Below, piece after piece: positions 18,646 to 28,594 of a stretch of 64,000 nucleotides of DNA; position 1 is the stretch's first letter, and every line of letters starts with the position of its first letter. The translations under genes and the position numbers were made by a program. The notes under the pieces were generated by a model. It was not told the origin of the DNA and ran no database searches. It saw nothing but the letters and a program-made list of their open reading frames with translations. The stretch covers positions 124,001 through 188,000 of the forward strand of contig NZ_AP027142.1 of NCBI RefSeq assembly GCF_027925385.1, in the 5' to 3' direction. Origin of the DNA: Methylocystis iwaonis (lineage in GTDB: Bacteria; Pseudomonadota; Alphaproteobacteria; Rhizobiales; Beijerinckiaceae).

Positions 18646-18972
18646 ATGAATTTTTTGAGACTTGAGGTCAGAGGCCCGATTTGGAAATATCCAGGCCCCG
18701 GCGGCTGGTATTTTCTCTCTCTCGACGGCGAGGAGTCCAAAAGGCTGAAAGGAGAGCGCAGAATCAATCGCACCGGCTTCGGCTATGTGCCGGTCACTGT
18801 GACGCTCGGCTCCAGCGTCTGGGAGACGACCTTGTTTCCCTCAAAAGAGGGGCCCTATCTGCTCGCGATAAAGGCGAGCGTGCGGGCCAAGGAGCGGCTC
18901 GGAGTCGGCGACGAGGTTGCGGCGAAATGCGTCGTCAGGCTCTCTGATCCTCGCCCGGACGCCTTTCCGTAG
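18646..18972 (+). CDS. DUF1905-domain protein
   Basis: A 108-residue protein matching the DUF1905 fold: an N-terminal beta strand ([19 protein letters not shown]), then a [20 protein letters not shown] core and a strand ending in a [11 protein letters not shown] segment. Function is unknown; the family often occurs fused to a YdeI-type domain. The ATG at 18646 has GGAG about ten bases upstream; an ATG at 18616 is the alternative. The gene points opposite to its neighbours and ends two bases from the rimM stop, so it splits a usually unbroken operon. Confidence 0.8.
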   Translation: MNFLRLEVRGPIWKYPGPGGWYFLSLDGEESKRLKGERRINRTGFGYVPVTVTLGSSVWETTLFPSKEGPYLLAIKASVRAKERLGVGDEVAAKCVVRLSDPRPDAFP

Positions 18973-18973
18973 G

Positions 18974-19498
18974 TCAGTCGGCCGGGCCTTCGACTTCCGC
19001 CGGCGGCTCGACGACGACCCGGCCGCCCGCAACGTCGACGATCGGAACCACCGCCTTGGTGAACGGCAGCAGGATCGTCTCGCCCTGCGACGGTTGGATT
19101 TCGAGAATATCTCCCGCGCCGAAATTGCTGAGGCCGACGACGTGACCGATCAACTCGCCGTCACGCGCCTCGGCGCGCAGCCCGACGAGATCGGCGAGGT
19201 AGAATTCGTCTTCGTCTTCCGGCGCCGGAAGCTTTTCGCGGGCAATGTAAAGCTCGACGCCCGTGAGCCGCTCGGCGCCCGAGCGGTCGGCGACGCCTTC
19301 GACGCGCGCGACGAGCATGTCCTTACCCTGCGGGCGGACGGAGAGAAGCTTGAAGGTCTTGGAGCCGCTTTTGTCGGTGAGCGGGCCGTAGGAGCCGATC
19401 GCGAGCGGATCAGCCGTGTGGCTTTGCAGGCGAATCTCGCCGCGCACGCCATGCGGCGCGCCGAAACGGCCGAGGAGGACGAGGTTGGGTTTGGTCAT
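18974..19498 (-). CDS. rimM: Ribosome maturation factor RimM
   Basis: A 174-residue 30S assembly factor. The N-terminal beta-barrel domain starts LVLLGRFGAPHGVRGEI, the signature region of RimM; the C-terminal PRC-barrel has EFYLADLVGL and a stretch ending ILLPFTKAVVPIVDV, which binds S19 and helps 16S maturation. It lies downstream of rpsP with repeat A2 in the gap, in the common ffh-rpsP-rimM-trmD order. Confidence 0.96.
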   Translation of the reverse strand: MTKPNLVLLGRFGAPHGVRGEIRLQSHTADPLAIGSYGPLTDKSGSKTFKLLSVRPQGKDMLVARVEGVADRSGAERLTGVELYIAREKLPAPEDEDEFYLADLVGLRAEARDGELIGHVVGLSNFGAGDILEIQPSQGETILLPFTKAVVPIVDVAGGRVVVEPPAEVEGPAD

Positions 19499-19508
19499 GG
19501 CGGCTTGG

Positions 19509-19627
19509 CCCCCTCCCTGTCCCTCCCCCGCTTACGCGGGAGAGGGGACGCTCGCGATCAGCTCCGCTGATGAAGGCGACGGTCCGCTCCCTCTCCCGCG
19601 CAAGCGGGGGAGGGTTGGGGAGGGGGC
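19509..19627. repeat. Dispersed palindromic repeat, family A, copy 2
   Basis: A 119-base copy with both halves: CCCTCCCTGTCCCTCCCCCG, GCGGGAGAGGGGACGCTCGC, then CTCCCTCTCCCGCGCAAGCG and GGGGGAGGG. It sits within the rpsP-rimM gap, so a transcript through this operon must read through it. The inverted halves could form a long hairpin that lowers downstream expression. Confidence 0.8.
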
Positions 19628-19639
19628 AAAAGCGATAGA

Positions 19640-19999
19640 TTACGCAGCCGCGTCCGCAGCGGCGGCGGCGGCTTCGGCCGCGGCGGCGGCGCGTTCCTGG
19701 GCCTTCTTCTTCGGCTGGGCCTTCTCGGGATTGTTGCGGGCCTCGCGCTTCACCACGCCGGCGGCGTCGAGCAGGCGGGCGACGCGGTCGGTCGGCTGCG
19801 CGCCCTTGGCGATCCACTCCTTGGCCTTCTCCAGATCGAGAATGACGCGGTCGGCGGCGTCCTTGGCCTTCAGCGGGTCGAAGGTGCCGAGCTTCTCGAT
19901 ATAGCGGCCGTCGCGCGGCGAGCGGGAGTCGGCGACGACGACGCGATAGAAGGGGCGCTTCTTGGCGCCGCCGCGGGCGAGACGAATTTTGAGAGACAT
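19640..19999 (-). CDS. rpsP: 30S ribosomal protein S16
   Basis: A 119-residue ribosomal protein. The N-terminus [20 protein letters not shown] and the following [20 protein letters not shown] are diagnostic for bS16. The C-terminal tail of about 35 residues is rich in Ala and Lys, a common extension in alphaproteobacteria. It lies 25 bases downstream of ffh in the same direction and is probably cotranscribed from the ffh promoter. Confidence 0.98.
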   Translation of the reverse strand: MSLKIRLARGGAKKRPFYRVVVADSRSPRDGRYIEKLGTFDPLKAKDAADRVILDLEKAKEWIAKGAQPTDRVARLLDAAGVVKREARNNPEKAQPKKKAQERAAAAAEAAAAAADAAA

Positions 20000-20024
20000 G
20001 TCAGTTTCCTTGTGAGTCTTGTGA

Positions 20025-21560
20025 TTACTTTTTCTTTCCGAACGGGTTGAGCCCGCTCAGCAGTCCGCCGCCGAGCCCCGGAAGGTTCGGCTTCTGCGCA
20101 AGGAGATCGGCCGGGGGAGCGGCCGGAATGCCGGGGGCGCCGGGAGGGGCGCCGCCGAGCTTCTCCTGCAGTTTCTGCAGCTCCTCCTGCGAGGGCATTT
20201 GCATGCCGCCGGGGCCGAGCCCCATCATCTGCGCGGCCTTGCCCATGAGCCCGCCGCGCTTGCCGGCGCCGAAGGACTTCATGAGATCCGCCATCTGGCG
20301 ATGCTGCTTGAGGAGCTTGTTGATATCCTCGACCTTCATGCCGGAGCCGGCGGCGATGCGCTTCTTGCGCGAGGCCTTGAGCAGGTCCGGATTGCGCCGC
20401 TCCTGCGGCGTCATGGAGAGGATGATGGCGCGCTGGCGCTTGATGACCTTGTCGTCGAGATTGGCCTTGGCGAGCTGGTCCTTCATTTTGCCGACGCCCG
20501 GCAGCAGGTCCATCATGCCGCCGAGGCCGCCGATCTTCTCGACCTGGGCGAGCTGGTCGCAAAGGTCCTGAAGGTCGAACTTGCCCTTGGCCATGCGCGC
20601 GGCCGTCTTGCGCGCTTCTTCCGCGTCGATGGCGGCGGCCGCCTTTTCGACGAGGGCGACGATGTCGCCCATGCCGAGAATGCGGTTGGCGATGCGGCTC
20701 GGCGAGAATTCGTCGAGCGCGTCCATCTTCTCGCCGGTGCCGATGAGCTTGATCGGCTTGCCGGTGACGTAACGCATGGAGAGCGCCGCGCCGCCGCGGC
20801 CGTCGCCGTCCATACGGGTCAGCACGATGCCGGAGAGGCCCACGCGCTCGTCGAAGTTCTTGGCGAGATTGACCGCGTCCTGGCCGGTCAGAGAGTCGGC
20901 GACGAGCAGGGTCTCATGCGGATTGGCGTAGGACTTGATGTCCGCCATTTCCTGCATGAGCGGCTCGTCGATATGGGTGCGGCCGGCGGTGTCGAGCATC
21001 ACCACGTCGTAGCCCTGCAGACGCGCGGCCTCCATGGCGCGGCGGGCGATCTGCAGCGGCGTCTGGTTGGGCTCGATCGGCAGCGTGTCGACCTCGACCT
21101 GGCGGCCGAGCACGGCGAGCTGCTCCTGCGCGGCGGGGCGCTTCACGTCGAGCGACGCCATCAGCACGCGTTTGTCGTGACGCTCCTTCAGCCGCTTGGC
21201 GATCTTGGCCGTGGTGGTGGTTTTGCCGGCGCCCTGCAGGCCGACCATCATGATGGCGACGGGCGGGCGAGCGGCGAGGTCGATCGGCTGCGCCGTCTCG
21301 CCCAGCGTCTCGATCAGCACGTCATTGACGATCTTGACGACCATCTGGCCGGGCGAGACCGATTTGATGACGCCGGCGCCGACCGCGCGGTCGCGCACCT
21401 TGTCGGAGAAGGAGCGCACGACATCGAGCGCGACGTCGGCCTCGAGCAGCGCGCGGCGGATTTCGCGCAGCGCCTCGTTGACGTCGGCTTCGTTCAGCGC
21501 GCCGCGGCGCGTGAGCTTGTCGAATACGGCGGAGAGCTTGTCGGAAAGGCTCTCGAACAT
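20025..21560 (-). CDS. ffh: Signal recognition particle protein Ffh
   Basis: A 511-residue GTPase that binds signal peptides of nascent inner-membrane proteins with 4.5S RNA. The N and G domains contain [18 protein letters not shown] (G1), [13 protein letters not shown] (G3) and [13 protein letters not shown] (G4). The M domain holds the RNA-binding [18 protein letters not shown] motif. The C-terminus is Gly/Pro/Met-rich, as in other alphaproteobacterial Ffh. It is the first gene of the minus-strand ffh-rpsP-rimM-trmD series. The 4.5S RNA gene was not found in the window. Confidence 0.98.
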   Translation of the reverse strand: MFESLSDKLSAVFDKLTRRGALNEADVNEALREIRRALLEADVALDVVRSFSDKVRDRAVGAGVIKSVSPGQMVVKIVNDVLIETLGETAQPIDLAARPPVAIMMVGLQGAGKTTTTAKIAKRLKERHDKRVLMASLDVKRPAAQEQLAVLGRQVEVDTLPIEPNQTPLQIARRAMEAARLQGYDVVMLDTAGRTHIDEPLMQEMADIKSYANPHETLLVADSLTGQDAVNLAKNFDERVGLSGIVLTRMDGDGRGGAALSMRYVTGKPIKLIGTGEKMDALDEFSPSRIANRILGMGDIVALVEKAAAAIDAEEARKTAARMAKGKFDLQDLCDQLAQVEKIGGLGGMMDLLPGVGKMKDQLAKANLDDKVIKRQRAIILSMTPQERRNPDLLKASRKKRIAAGSGMKVEDINKLLKQHRQMADLMKSFGAGKRGGLMGKAAQMMGLGPGGMQMPSQEELQKLQEKLGGAPPGAPGIPAAPPADLLAQKPNLPGLGGGLLSGLNPFGKKK

Positions 21561-21703
21561 TTTGTCACTCCTGCAGCGCCTGCGTCAGCCGCCGCGCCAA
21601 AGCAAAACGCGCCCGGGGGCGCATCGCGCTGCCGGGCGTTGACCTGCCGCCTCATGGGGCGGCTCGGCTGGTCGAACTTTTTTCTCTTTCGAGATCAGCG
21701 CGC

Positions 21704-21733
21704 TTTTTAGGAGCGTCGGGGCGCGTCTGTCAA
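21704..21733 (-). promoter_or_regulatory. Candidate sigma-70 promoter of ffh
   Basis: On the minus strand, a perfect -35 hexamer TTGACA (21728-21733) is followed after 18 bases by TAAAAA (21704-21709). It lies about 145 bases upstream of the ffh start, in the gap between the small gene at 21744 and ffh. The -10 match is weak. Confidence 0.4.
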
Positions 21734-21743
21734 TGGCGGCGGA

Positions 21744-21986
21744 TCAGCGCGTTCCGCCGAGGCGGCGCAGCAAACCCACATTTTCGAAGAACATCTCCCG
21801 CGCCGCCGGGCTGATGGCCGCATGGCCTTCGTCGGCGACGTAGAGAAGCTCCAGCTCTTTGAGCCGGGCGAGCTGCTCCTCGGCGAGACGCGCGGCCTCC
21901 TCCATGCCGCCCGAGCCCGCGCCGTCGCGGATATAGCGGGCGAGTTCGATGACATTCTCGGGCGTCGGGTCGCGCGTCTGGCTCAT
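21744..21986 (-). CDS. Small acidic protein of unknown function
   Basis: An 80-residue acidic, mostly helical protein (ENVIELARYIRDGAG, then EEAARLAEEQLARLKELEL). No signal peptide, membrane segment or known domain is visible. The pattern of strong third-position GC and a coherent helix-rich translation supports a real gene. It lies upstream of ffh on the same strand. An alternative start at 22008 lies in a different frame and gives a less protein-like sequence. Confidence 0.55.
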   Translation of the reverse strand: MSQTRDPTPENVIELARYIRDGAGSGGMEEAARLAEEQLARLKELELLYVADEGHAAISPAAREMFFENVGLLRRLGGTR

Positions 21987-22135
21987 GGCGGCTTTGCTCC
22001 TTATTCAAAAGGAGCGTGGGCGCAAAATCCTAAACGGGCCGGTGTGCGGAATATGTAAAATGCTCAGCAATTGGCGCGCGGCATTCCCCTGGTTTATCGG
22101 GGCCTTCCGCGCGGCAATGATTTTTATGAACCAGC

Positions 22136-22219
22136 GCGTCATTGCGAGCGACGCGAAGCAATCCAGAGCCGCGGTAGCCGCCCTGGATTGCTTCGTCGCT
22201 GCGCTCCTCGCAATGACGG
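22136..22219. repeat. Dispersed palindromic repeat, family B, copy 2
   Basis: Copy of the family B palindrome: GTCATTGCGAGCGACGCG and AAGCAATCCAGAG on the left, CTGGATTGCTTCGTCGC and CGCAATGACGG on the right. It lies just downstream of the malyl-CoA lyase gene and upstream of the small gene at 21744, both on the minus strand. Confidence 0.85.
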
Positions 22220-22260
22220 TGGTCACTGGTTTTCCGCCCCTCCCGTAAGAGGGGTACCGG

Positions 22261-23304
22261 TCAAAGACCGTAGATCCTGGCGAAATCAGCGTCCTTGGCC
22301 GCCACTTGCTTGGCGAGGTCGACCACGACCTTGCACTGCTTCCAGGTGGCGTCGTCCTGCATGCGGCCGTCGATCATCACCGCGCCGGTGCCGTCGGGCA
22401 TCGCCTCCAGCACGCGCTTGGCGAAGGCCACTTCCTTGGGATCGGGCGAGAAAACGCGCTTGGCGATCTCGATCTGGGTCGGATGCAGCGACCAGGCGCC
22501 GGCGCAGCCGAGCAGGAAGGCGTTGCGGAACTGGGACTCGCAGGCCGGGCCGTCGGAGAAATCGCCGAACGGGCCGTAGAAGGCCTTGATGCCGGCGGAG
22601 GCGCAGGCGTCCACCATTTTGGCGATGGTGTAGTGCCAGAGGTCCTGCTGGAAGGTCGCGCGCAGCCCGGCGCCCGGATCGGCGTCGGCGATGACCTTAT
22701 ATTCCGGATGGCCGCCGCCGACGCGCGTGGTCTTCATGGCGCGCGAGGCCGCAAGGTCGGCCGGGCCCAGCGAAATCCCATGCATGCGCGGCGAGGCCGC
22801 GGCGATGGCGTCGACGTTCTTGACGCCCTCGGCGGTCTCCAGAATGGCGTGGATCAGGATCGGCTTGGTCACGCCGTTCTTGCCCTCGAGCTGGGCGAGA
22901 AGCTGGTCCAGATAGGCGATGTCCCAGGGGCCTTCGACCTTGGGCAGCATGACGACGTCGAGCTTATTGCCCACCGCGCCGACGATCTCGATCATATCGT
23001 CCAGCGCCCAGGGGCTGTTCAGCGAGTTCATGCGGGTCCAGAGGCCCGTCGAGCCGAAATCGGTCGACTTCGCCATCTCGATGAAGCCGGCGCGGGCGGC
23101 CTCCTTGGCATCGGCCGGGATCGCGTCCTCGAGATTGCCGAGCACGACGTCGACCTGCTTGGCGATCTCCGGAACCTTGGCGCGCATCTTTTCGAGATGC
23201 GGCGGCACGAAATGGATCATGCGCTCGACCTTGACCGGCAGCTCGCGATAGGGAGCCGGCGCGCCAATGGCCAGCGGACGGTAGAACTGATTAGGCAGTT
23301 TCAT
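22261..23304 (-). CDS. mcl: Malyl-CoA lyase / beta-methylmalyl-CoA lyase
   Basis: A 347-residue enzyme of the CitE/HpcH aldolase family that splits malyl-CoA to acetyl-CoA and glyoxylate in the serine cycle, and beta-methylmalyl-CoA in the ethylmalonyl-CoA pathway. The characteristic acidic metal site is seen in [15 protein letters not shown] and [12 protein letters not shown], and the [14 protein letters not shown] motif is typical of Mcl. The ATG at 23304 has GGAG about ten bases upstream; a GTG at 23322 is the alternative. The gene stands alone, away from other serine-cycle genes. Confidence 0.93.
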   Translation of the reverse strand: MKLPNQFYRPLAIGAPAPYRELPVKVERMIHFVPPHLEKMRAKVPEIAKQVDVVLGNLEDAIPADAKEAARAGFIEMAKSTDFGSTGLWTRMNSLNSPWALDDMIEIVGAVGNKLDVVMLPKVEGPWDIAYLDQLLAQLEGKNGVTKPILIHAILETAEGVKNVDAIAAASPRMHGISLGPADLAASRAMKTTRVGGGHPEYKVIADADPGAGLRATFQQDLWHYTIAKMVDACASAGIKAFYGPFGDFSDGPACESQFRNAFLLGCAGAWSLHPTQIEIAKRVFSPDPKEVAFAKRVLEAMPDGTGAVMIDGRMQDDATWKQCKVVVDLAKQVAAKDADFARIYGL

Positions 23305-23475
23305 GCGGGAAAGCTCCGTCACGCGCGTTCCCTCAAGTGACGAGCGGCCGAAGGGCCGAAGGGACGCGGAAAAGACCGGGTCGAGCTAGCGCAGACAGGA
23401 CGGATTGGCAATGGCGCGGCGAAAAGCGCGTGAGGAACGCCGATCCGGGGCTTTCCGCATGGGGCGCGCGAGGCC

Positions 23476-25722
23476 ATGATACGCAATAGGACCCCGCCGG
23501 ATCATCCAATCCTCATGACACGACCCAGTTGGCGAGCTGACCCGAGCGAGATCGCGGCGATTGTCGCGGCCCGCCATGGCGATCCTTTTGGCGTCCTCGG
23601 CCCCCATGAGACCGGCGACGGCCTCGTCATTCGGGCCTTCATCCCGGGCGCGCAGACGCTGGCAGTCGAGACGACGCAGGGCCAGCCCGTCGGTGCGCTG
23701 GACTGGGTTCACCCGGACGGCTTTTTCGAGGGGCTCGCTCCTATGGACCCGGGCGCGCCCTATGTTCTGGCGGCGTCGAACGGCCAATCGCAGTGGCGCT
23801 TCCTCGACCCTTACGCCTTCCCGCCCGTCCTCGGCGCGATGGACGACCATCTCTTCGTCGAAGGCGCGCATCGCAAGCTCTACGAGCGTCTGGGCGCCCA
23901 TGTCACGAGGCATATGGGCGTCGAGGGAACCAATTTCGCCGTCTGGGCCCCGAACGCCAGGCGCGTCTCCGTCGTCGGCGACTTCAACCAATGGGACGGA
24001 CGACGCGCGCAAATGCGCAAGCGCGTCGATAGCGGGATCTGGGAGATATTTCTTCCCGGAGTCGCGGCCGGCGCAGTCTACAAATATGAGATCCTCGGCC
24101 GCGACGGAAATCTCCTGCCGCTGAAGGCCGATCCTTTCGGCTTCGAAGCGGAGCTGCGCCCCTCGACGGCTTCAGTGGTCGCATCCTCTGCGCCTTATCA
24201 ATGGGGCGATGAGAGCCACCTGCGCGCGCGTGCAGCCCGCGACCCCCGCCGCGCCCCCATGTCGATCTATGAGGTTCATCTGCCCTCCTGGCGGAAGGCG
24301 GACGGCTGGCGCTTCCTCACCTATGACGAGCTGGCCGATCAGCTTGTCCCTTACGCCGCCGACATGGGCTTCACCCATATCGAGCTTCTGCCGATCAACG
24401 AGCATCCGCTCGACGCCTCCTGGGGCTATCAACCGATCGGCCTCTTCGCGCCGACGCGGCGGCACGGCGACGCGGAAGGCTTCAAGCGCTTCGTCGATCG
24501 CGCCCATCAGGCTGGGCTCGGCGTCATCCTCGATTGGGTCCCGGCGCATTTCCCGACAGACGAACATGGCCTCGCGCAATTCGACGGCGGGCCGCTCTAC
24601 GAGCATCCCGATCCGCGCCGCGGCTTTCACCCCGACTGGAACACGGCAATCTATGACTACGGGCGGCGCGAGGTCGCAAATTTCCTGATCGCCAATGCGC
24701 TCTACTGGTGCGACCGCTTCCATATCGACGCGCTGCGCGTCGACGCCGTCGCCTCCATGCTCTACCTCGATTACTCACGCAAGCCCGGCGAATGGGCGCC
24801 CAATCCCGACGGCTCCAACGACAACAAAGACGCGGTCGCCTTTCTTCAAAACTTCAACACTCTCGTTTACGGGCTCTACCCTGGCGTCGTGACCATTGCA
24901 GAGGAATCGACGTCCTGGGCCGGCGTTACGCGGCCCGTCGACATGGGCGGGCTCGGCTTCGGCTTCAAATGGAACATGGGATGGATGAACGACACGCTGC
25001 GCTACATGTCGTTCGATCCCGTGTATCGCAAATGGCGGCACAATGAGATCACTTTCGGCCTGCTCTACGCCTTCGCCGAAAATTTCGTGCTGCCGCTCTC
25101 GCATGACGAGGTCGTCCATGGCAAAGGCGCGATCGTCTCGAAAATGCCAGGCGACGAGTGGCGGCGCTTCGCGGGCGCGCGCGCCTATTACGGCTTCATG
25201 TGGGGCCACCCCGGCAAGAAGCTCCTCTTCATGGGGCAGGAGTTCGGCCAGACAAGCGAATGGGATTATGCGCGCGAGCTCGAATGGGGGTTGCTGGCGC
25301 ACGCCTTCCACAAAGGGCTGCACGATTTCATTCGCGACCTGAACCATCTCTATCGCAGCCATGAGGCTTTGCATGGGCGGGACTGCGAGAGCGAGGGATT
25401 CGAATGGGTCGTCGTCGACGATGCGGAGAGTTCCGTCTTCGCCTTTCTGCGTTACGGCGCCGACCACGCGCGGCCGATCCTCGTCGTCTCGAACTTCACG
25501 CCCGTGCCGCGGCCCAATTACCGCTTGGGCCTGCCCTACGCCGGGCGCTGGCGCGAAATCCTCAACTCGGACGCCAGTCCTTACGGCGGCTCCGGGCAAG
25601 GCAATCTTGGCGGGGTGGATGCGAAGGAAGAGGGCTTCGCCGGCTTCCCGGCGATGGCCGAGATTCAAATCCCGCCGCTCGCCACTTTGTTCTTCGAATT
25701 CGACAACGCCGGACTACAATGA
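23476..25722 (+). CDS. glgB: 1,4-alpha-glucan branching enzyme
   Basis: A 748-residue enzyme that introduces alpha-1,6 branches into glycogen. It has an N1 domain, a CBM48 domain (GTNFAVWAPNARRVSVVGDF) and the GH13 catalytic barrel. The catalytic residues are visible: nucleophile Asp in LRVDAVASM, Glu in TIAEESTSW and Asp in LSHDEVVHGK. It is the first gene of a glgB-glgC-glgA-glgX/malQ operon. The start is ATG 23476; an ATG at 23515 just before TRPSWRADP is also plausible. Confidence 0.97.
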   Translation: MIRNRTPPDHPILMTRPSWRADPSEIAAIVAARHGDPFGVLGPHETGDGLVIRAFIPGAQTLAVETTQGQPVGALDWVHPDGFFEGLAPMDPGAPYVLAASNGQSQWRFLDPYAFPPVLGAMDDHLFVEGAHRKLYERLGAHVTRHMGVEGTNFAVWAPNARRVSVVGDFNQWDGRRAQMRKRVDSGIWEIFLPGVAAGAVYKYEILGRDGNLLPLKADPFGFEAELRPSTASVVASSAPYQWGDESHLRARAARDPRRAPMSIYEVHLPSWRKADGWRFLTYDELADQLVPYAADMGFTHIELLPINEHPLDASWGYQPIGLFAPTRRHGDAEGFKRFVDRAHQAGLGVILDWVPAHFPTDEHGLAQFDGGPLYEHPDPRRGFHPDWNTAIYDYGRREVANFLIANALYWCDRFHIDALRVDAVASMLYLDYSRKPGEWAPNPDGSNDNKDAVAFLQNFNTLVYGLYPGVVTIAEESTSWAGVTRPVDMGGLGFGFKWNMGWMNDTLRYMSFDPVYRKWRHNEITFGLLYAFAENFVLPLSHDEVVHGKGAIVSKMPGDEWRRFAGARAYYGFMWGHPGKKLLFMGQEFGQTSEWDYARELEWGLLAHAFHKGLHDFIRDLNHLYRSHEALHGRDCESEGFEWVVVDDAESSVFAFLRYGADHARPILVVSNFTPVPRPNYRLGLPYAGRWREILNSDASPYGGSGQGNLGGVDAKEEGFAGFPAMAEIQIPPLATLFFEFDNAGLQ

Positions 25723-25750
25723 AACGCGAATCGCAGACTGGGTGTGACTG

Positions 25751-27013
25751 ATGGCCGCCTATGACAATCCGCCTTTCGCGCGCCACGCCATGGCCTATGT
25801 CCTCGCCGGCGGGCGCGGCTCGCGGCTGATGGAACTGACCGACCGGCGCGCCAAGCCCGCGGTCTATTTCGGCGGCAAATCGCGCATCATCGACTTTGCA
25901 TTGTCCAATGCGCTCAACTCCGGCATTCGCCGCATCTGCGTCGCCACGCAATATAAGGCGCACAGCCTCATCCGCCATTTGCAGCGGGGCTGGAGCTTCT
26001 TTCGCGTCGAGCGCAACGAGAGCTTCGACATTCTGCCGGCGAGCCAGCGTGTCTCCGAAGACCATTGGTATCTCGGCACGGCGGACGCCGTTTATCAGAA
26101 CCTCGACATCATCGAAGGCTACGACCCAAAATATATCGTGCTGCTCGCCGGCGATCACGTCTACAAGATGGATTACGAACACATGCTCAAACAGCATGTG
26201 GAACAGGGCGCGGACGTCACCATCGGCTGTCTCGAAATCCCACGCAGCGAAGCGTCCGGCTTCGGCGTGATGCATGTCGGCGATGACGACCGCATTATCT
26301 CCTTCATCGAAAAGCCCGCCGACCCGCCCGCCATGCCCGGCCATCCCGATCGCGCGCTCGTCAGCATGGGCATTTATGTGTTTGAGGCGAAGTTTCTGTA
26401 TGACCAACTGCGCCGCGACGCGCAGGACCTTGCGTCCACGCATGATTTCGGCAAGGACATCATCCCTTACATCGTGAAGCACGGCAAAGCCGTGGCGCAT
26501 CATTTCTCGCGCTCCTGCGTGCGCGCGGCGAGCGAGCCGCACGCCTATTGGCGTGATGTCGGCACTGTCGACGCCTATTGGGCGGCGAATATCGACCTTA
26601 CCGATTTCGTGCCGCAGCTCGATCTCTATGATCGCAACTGGCCGATATGGACCTATGCGGAAATCACGCCGCCCGCCAAATTCGTACACGACCAGGTGGG
26701 GCGGCGCGGGCAGGCGCTTTCTTCGCTCGTTTCCGGCGGCTGCATCGTCTCCGGCTCGACGCTGCGCCGCTCGCTGCTCTTCACCGGCGTGCGCGTGAAT
26801 TCCTATGCCTCGGTCGAGAACGCAGTGATTCTTCCCTACGTCGATGTCGGCCGTTCGGCGCGGCTTACCAATGTCGTCGTCGATCGCGGCGTGCGCATTC
26901 CGCAGGGCCTCGTCGTAGGCGAAGACCCCGAAGAAGACGCGCGGCGGTTCCGTCGCAGCGAGCAGGGCATTTGCCTCATTACGCAGCCGATGATCGACAG
27001 GCTCACGCCATGA
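25751..27013 (+). CDS. glgC: Glucose-1-phosphate adenylyltransferase (ADP-glucose pyrophosphorylase)
   Basis: A 420-residue enzyme that makes ADP-glucose, the committed step of glycogen synthesis, usually controlled by central metabolites. The nucleotide-binding start is [15 protein letters not shown], followed by [29 protein letters not shown] holds the catalytic metal Asp. The C-terminal left-handed beta-helix segment ([19 protein letters not shown]) is present. It starts 28 bases after glgB and its stop overlaps the glgA start (ATGA). Confidence 0.98.
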   Translation: MAAYDNPPFARHAMAYVLAGGRGSRLMELTDRRAKPAVYFGGKSRIIDFALSNALNSGIRRICVATQYKAHSLIRHLQRGWSFFRVERNESFDILPASQRVSEDHWYLGTADAVYQNLDIIEGYDPKYIVLLAGDHVYKMDYEHMLKQHVEQGADVTIGCLEIPRSEASGFGVMHVGDDDRIISFIEKPADPPAMPGHPDRALVSMGIYVFEAKFLYDQLRRDAQDLASTHDFGKDIIPYIVKHGKAVAHHFSRSCVRAASEPHAYWRDVGTVDAYWAANIDLTDFVPQLDLYDRNWPIWTYAEITPPAKFVHDQVGRRGQALSSLVSGGCIVSGSTLRRSLLFTGVRVNSYASVENAVILPYVDVGRSARLTNVVVDRGVRIPQGLVVGEDPEEDARRFRRSEQGICLITQPMIDRLTP

Positions 27014-28461
27014 CTCCACGCGTTCTCGCCGTCGCCTCCGAGATGAGCCCGCTCGTCAAAACCGGCGGGTTGGCCGATATCGTCGGCGCGCTGCCGGGCG
27101 CGCTTGCGGGTGAAGGCGTCGAGACGCGCACGCTCATCCCCGGCTATCCGGAAGCGCTTGCGGCGCTCGGCGCGGGCGAGACGGTTTTGTCTTTCGACGA
27201 TCTTTTCGGCGGGCCCGCATGGGTCCATGCCGGGCGCCTGGGCGCAAGCATCGTCTATACGCTCGTCGCGCCGCATCTTTATGCGCGCGAAGGCGGGCCT
27301 TACACGAATGAGAATGGCGTCGATTATCCGGACAACGCCTTTCGCTTCGCGGCGCTCGCCTGGGTCGGCGCGCAGATGGCGCAGGGCGCGCTCGCCGATT
27401 TTACGCCGGATGTCCTGCACGCGCATGATTGGCAGGCGGCTCTTGCGCCCGCCTATCTGCATTACAGCGGCAGGCCACGGCCGGCGACGATCGTCACCAT
27501 TCACAACATCGCTTTCCAGGGTCAGTTCGCAAAGGAGCTGCTTACCGAGCTGCGCCTGCCGCCGGAATCCTTCCGGATGGAGGGCGTGGAATATTACGGC
27601 GCGATCGGCTTTCTCAAAGCCGGCCTGCAGCTTTGCGACCGCATCACCACCGTCTCGCCGAGCTATGCGCAGGAGATCGAGACGCCCGAATTCGGCATGG
27701 GGCTCGACGGCCTGCTGCGCGCGCGGGCCGACGTCGTGAGCGGCATTCTCAACGGCGTCGATGAAGACGTCTGGAACCCCGCCACGGACGAGCGCATAGA
27801 AGCGACCTATGACGCCGCGACCCTCTCGGCGCGCGCAAAAAACAAAGTCGCGCTACAAAAGCGTATGCATCTCGACGCTGACCCCGAGGCTTTTCTCCTC
27901 GGCGTCGTCAGCCGCATGTCCTGGCAGAAGGGGCACGACATGCTGCTCGCCACTCTGCCGTCGCTCATGGCGCGTCACGCGCAGCTCGCCTTGATCGGCA
28001 CGGGCGAGAGACATCTCGAAGAAAACTTCCTCGCCGCGCGGGACGCCTATCCCGGCCGCGTCGCCGTGTGGGTGGGTTACAGCGAGGATCTGGCGCATCT
28101 TATCCAGGCGGGCGCCGACGCTTTCCTCGTCCCCTCGCGCTTCGAGCCTTGTGGGCTGACGCAGCTTTACGCCTTGCGCTACGGCGCGGCGCCGATCGTC
28201 TCGCGTGTCGGTGGATTGAAGGATACGATCGTCGACTCGAATGAGATGGCGCTGCAAGCCGGCGTCGCCACAGGTTTCCAATTTTCACCGCCGACGGCGG
28301 AGGCGCTCGACATCGCGCTCCGCCGGGCGCAGGAAATTTTCAGGGACAAGGACACGTGGCGCAAATTGCAATTGAACGGCATGAGCACGGACGTCTCTTG
28401 GCGCCATCCGGCGAAACGCTATGCGGCGCTGTATCGCGAGGCGATTGCGGCGCGGAGCTGA
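27010..28461 (+). CDS. glgA: Glycogen synthase (ADP-glucose dependent)
   Basis: A 483-residue GT5 glycosyltransferase that elongates glycogen from ADP-glucose. The N-terminal [13 protein letters not shown] motif binds ADP-glucose. The C-terminal GT-B domain shows [29 protein letters not shown], the EX7E-type motif. The ATG at 27010 overlaps the glgC stop by four bases, so translation is coupled. It is followed by repeat A3 and then the glgX-malQ fusion gene. Confidence 0.97.
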   Translation: MTPRVLAVASEMSPLVKTGGLADIVGALPGALAGEGVETRTLIPGYPEALAALGAGETVLSFDDLFGGPAWVHAGRLGASIVYTLVAPHLYAREGGPYTNENGVDYPDNAFRFAALAWVGAQMAQGALADFTPDVLHAHDWQAALAPAYLHYSGRPRPATIVTIHNIAFQGQFAKELLTELRLPPESFRMEGVEYYGAIGFLKAGLQLCDRITTVSPSYAQEIETPEFGMGLDGLLRARADVVSGILNGVDEDVWNPATDERIEATYDAATLSARAKNKVALQKRMHLDADPEAFLLGVVSRMSWQKGHDMLLATLPSLMARHAQLALIGTGERHLEENFLAARDAYPGRVAVWVGYSEDLAHLIQAGADAFLVPSRFEPCGLTQLYALRYGAAPIVSRVGGLKDTIVDSNEMALQAGVATGFQFSPPTAEALDIALRRAQEIFRDKDTWRKLQLNGMSTDVSWRHPAKRYAALYREAIAARS

Positions 28462-28471
28462 AGCGCTTCTC

Positions 28472-28590
28472 GCCCCCTCCCTGTCCCTCCCCCGCTAAAG
28501 CGGGAGAGGGGACGCTCACGATCAGCATTCTTGATGAAAGCGACAATCTATTCCCTCTCCCGCGTGAGCGGGGGAGGGCTAGGGAGGGGG
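28472..28590. repeat. Dispersed palindromic repeat, family A, copy 3
   Basis: A copy in the glgA-glgX/malQ gap (about 119 bases): CCCTCCCTGTCCCTCCCCCG, CTAAAGCGGGAGAGGGGACG on the left, CCCTCTCCCGCGTGAGCGGG and GGAGGG on the right. Its inverted halves could fold in the operon mRNA and modulate the ratio of GlgA to the debranching fusion. Confidence 0.8.
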
Positions 28591-28594
28591 CCTG

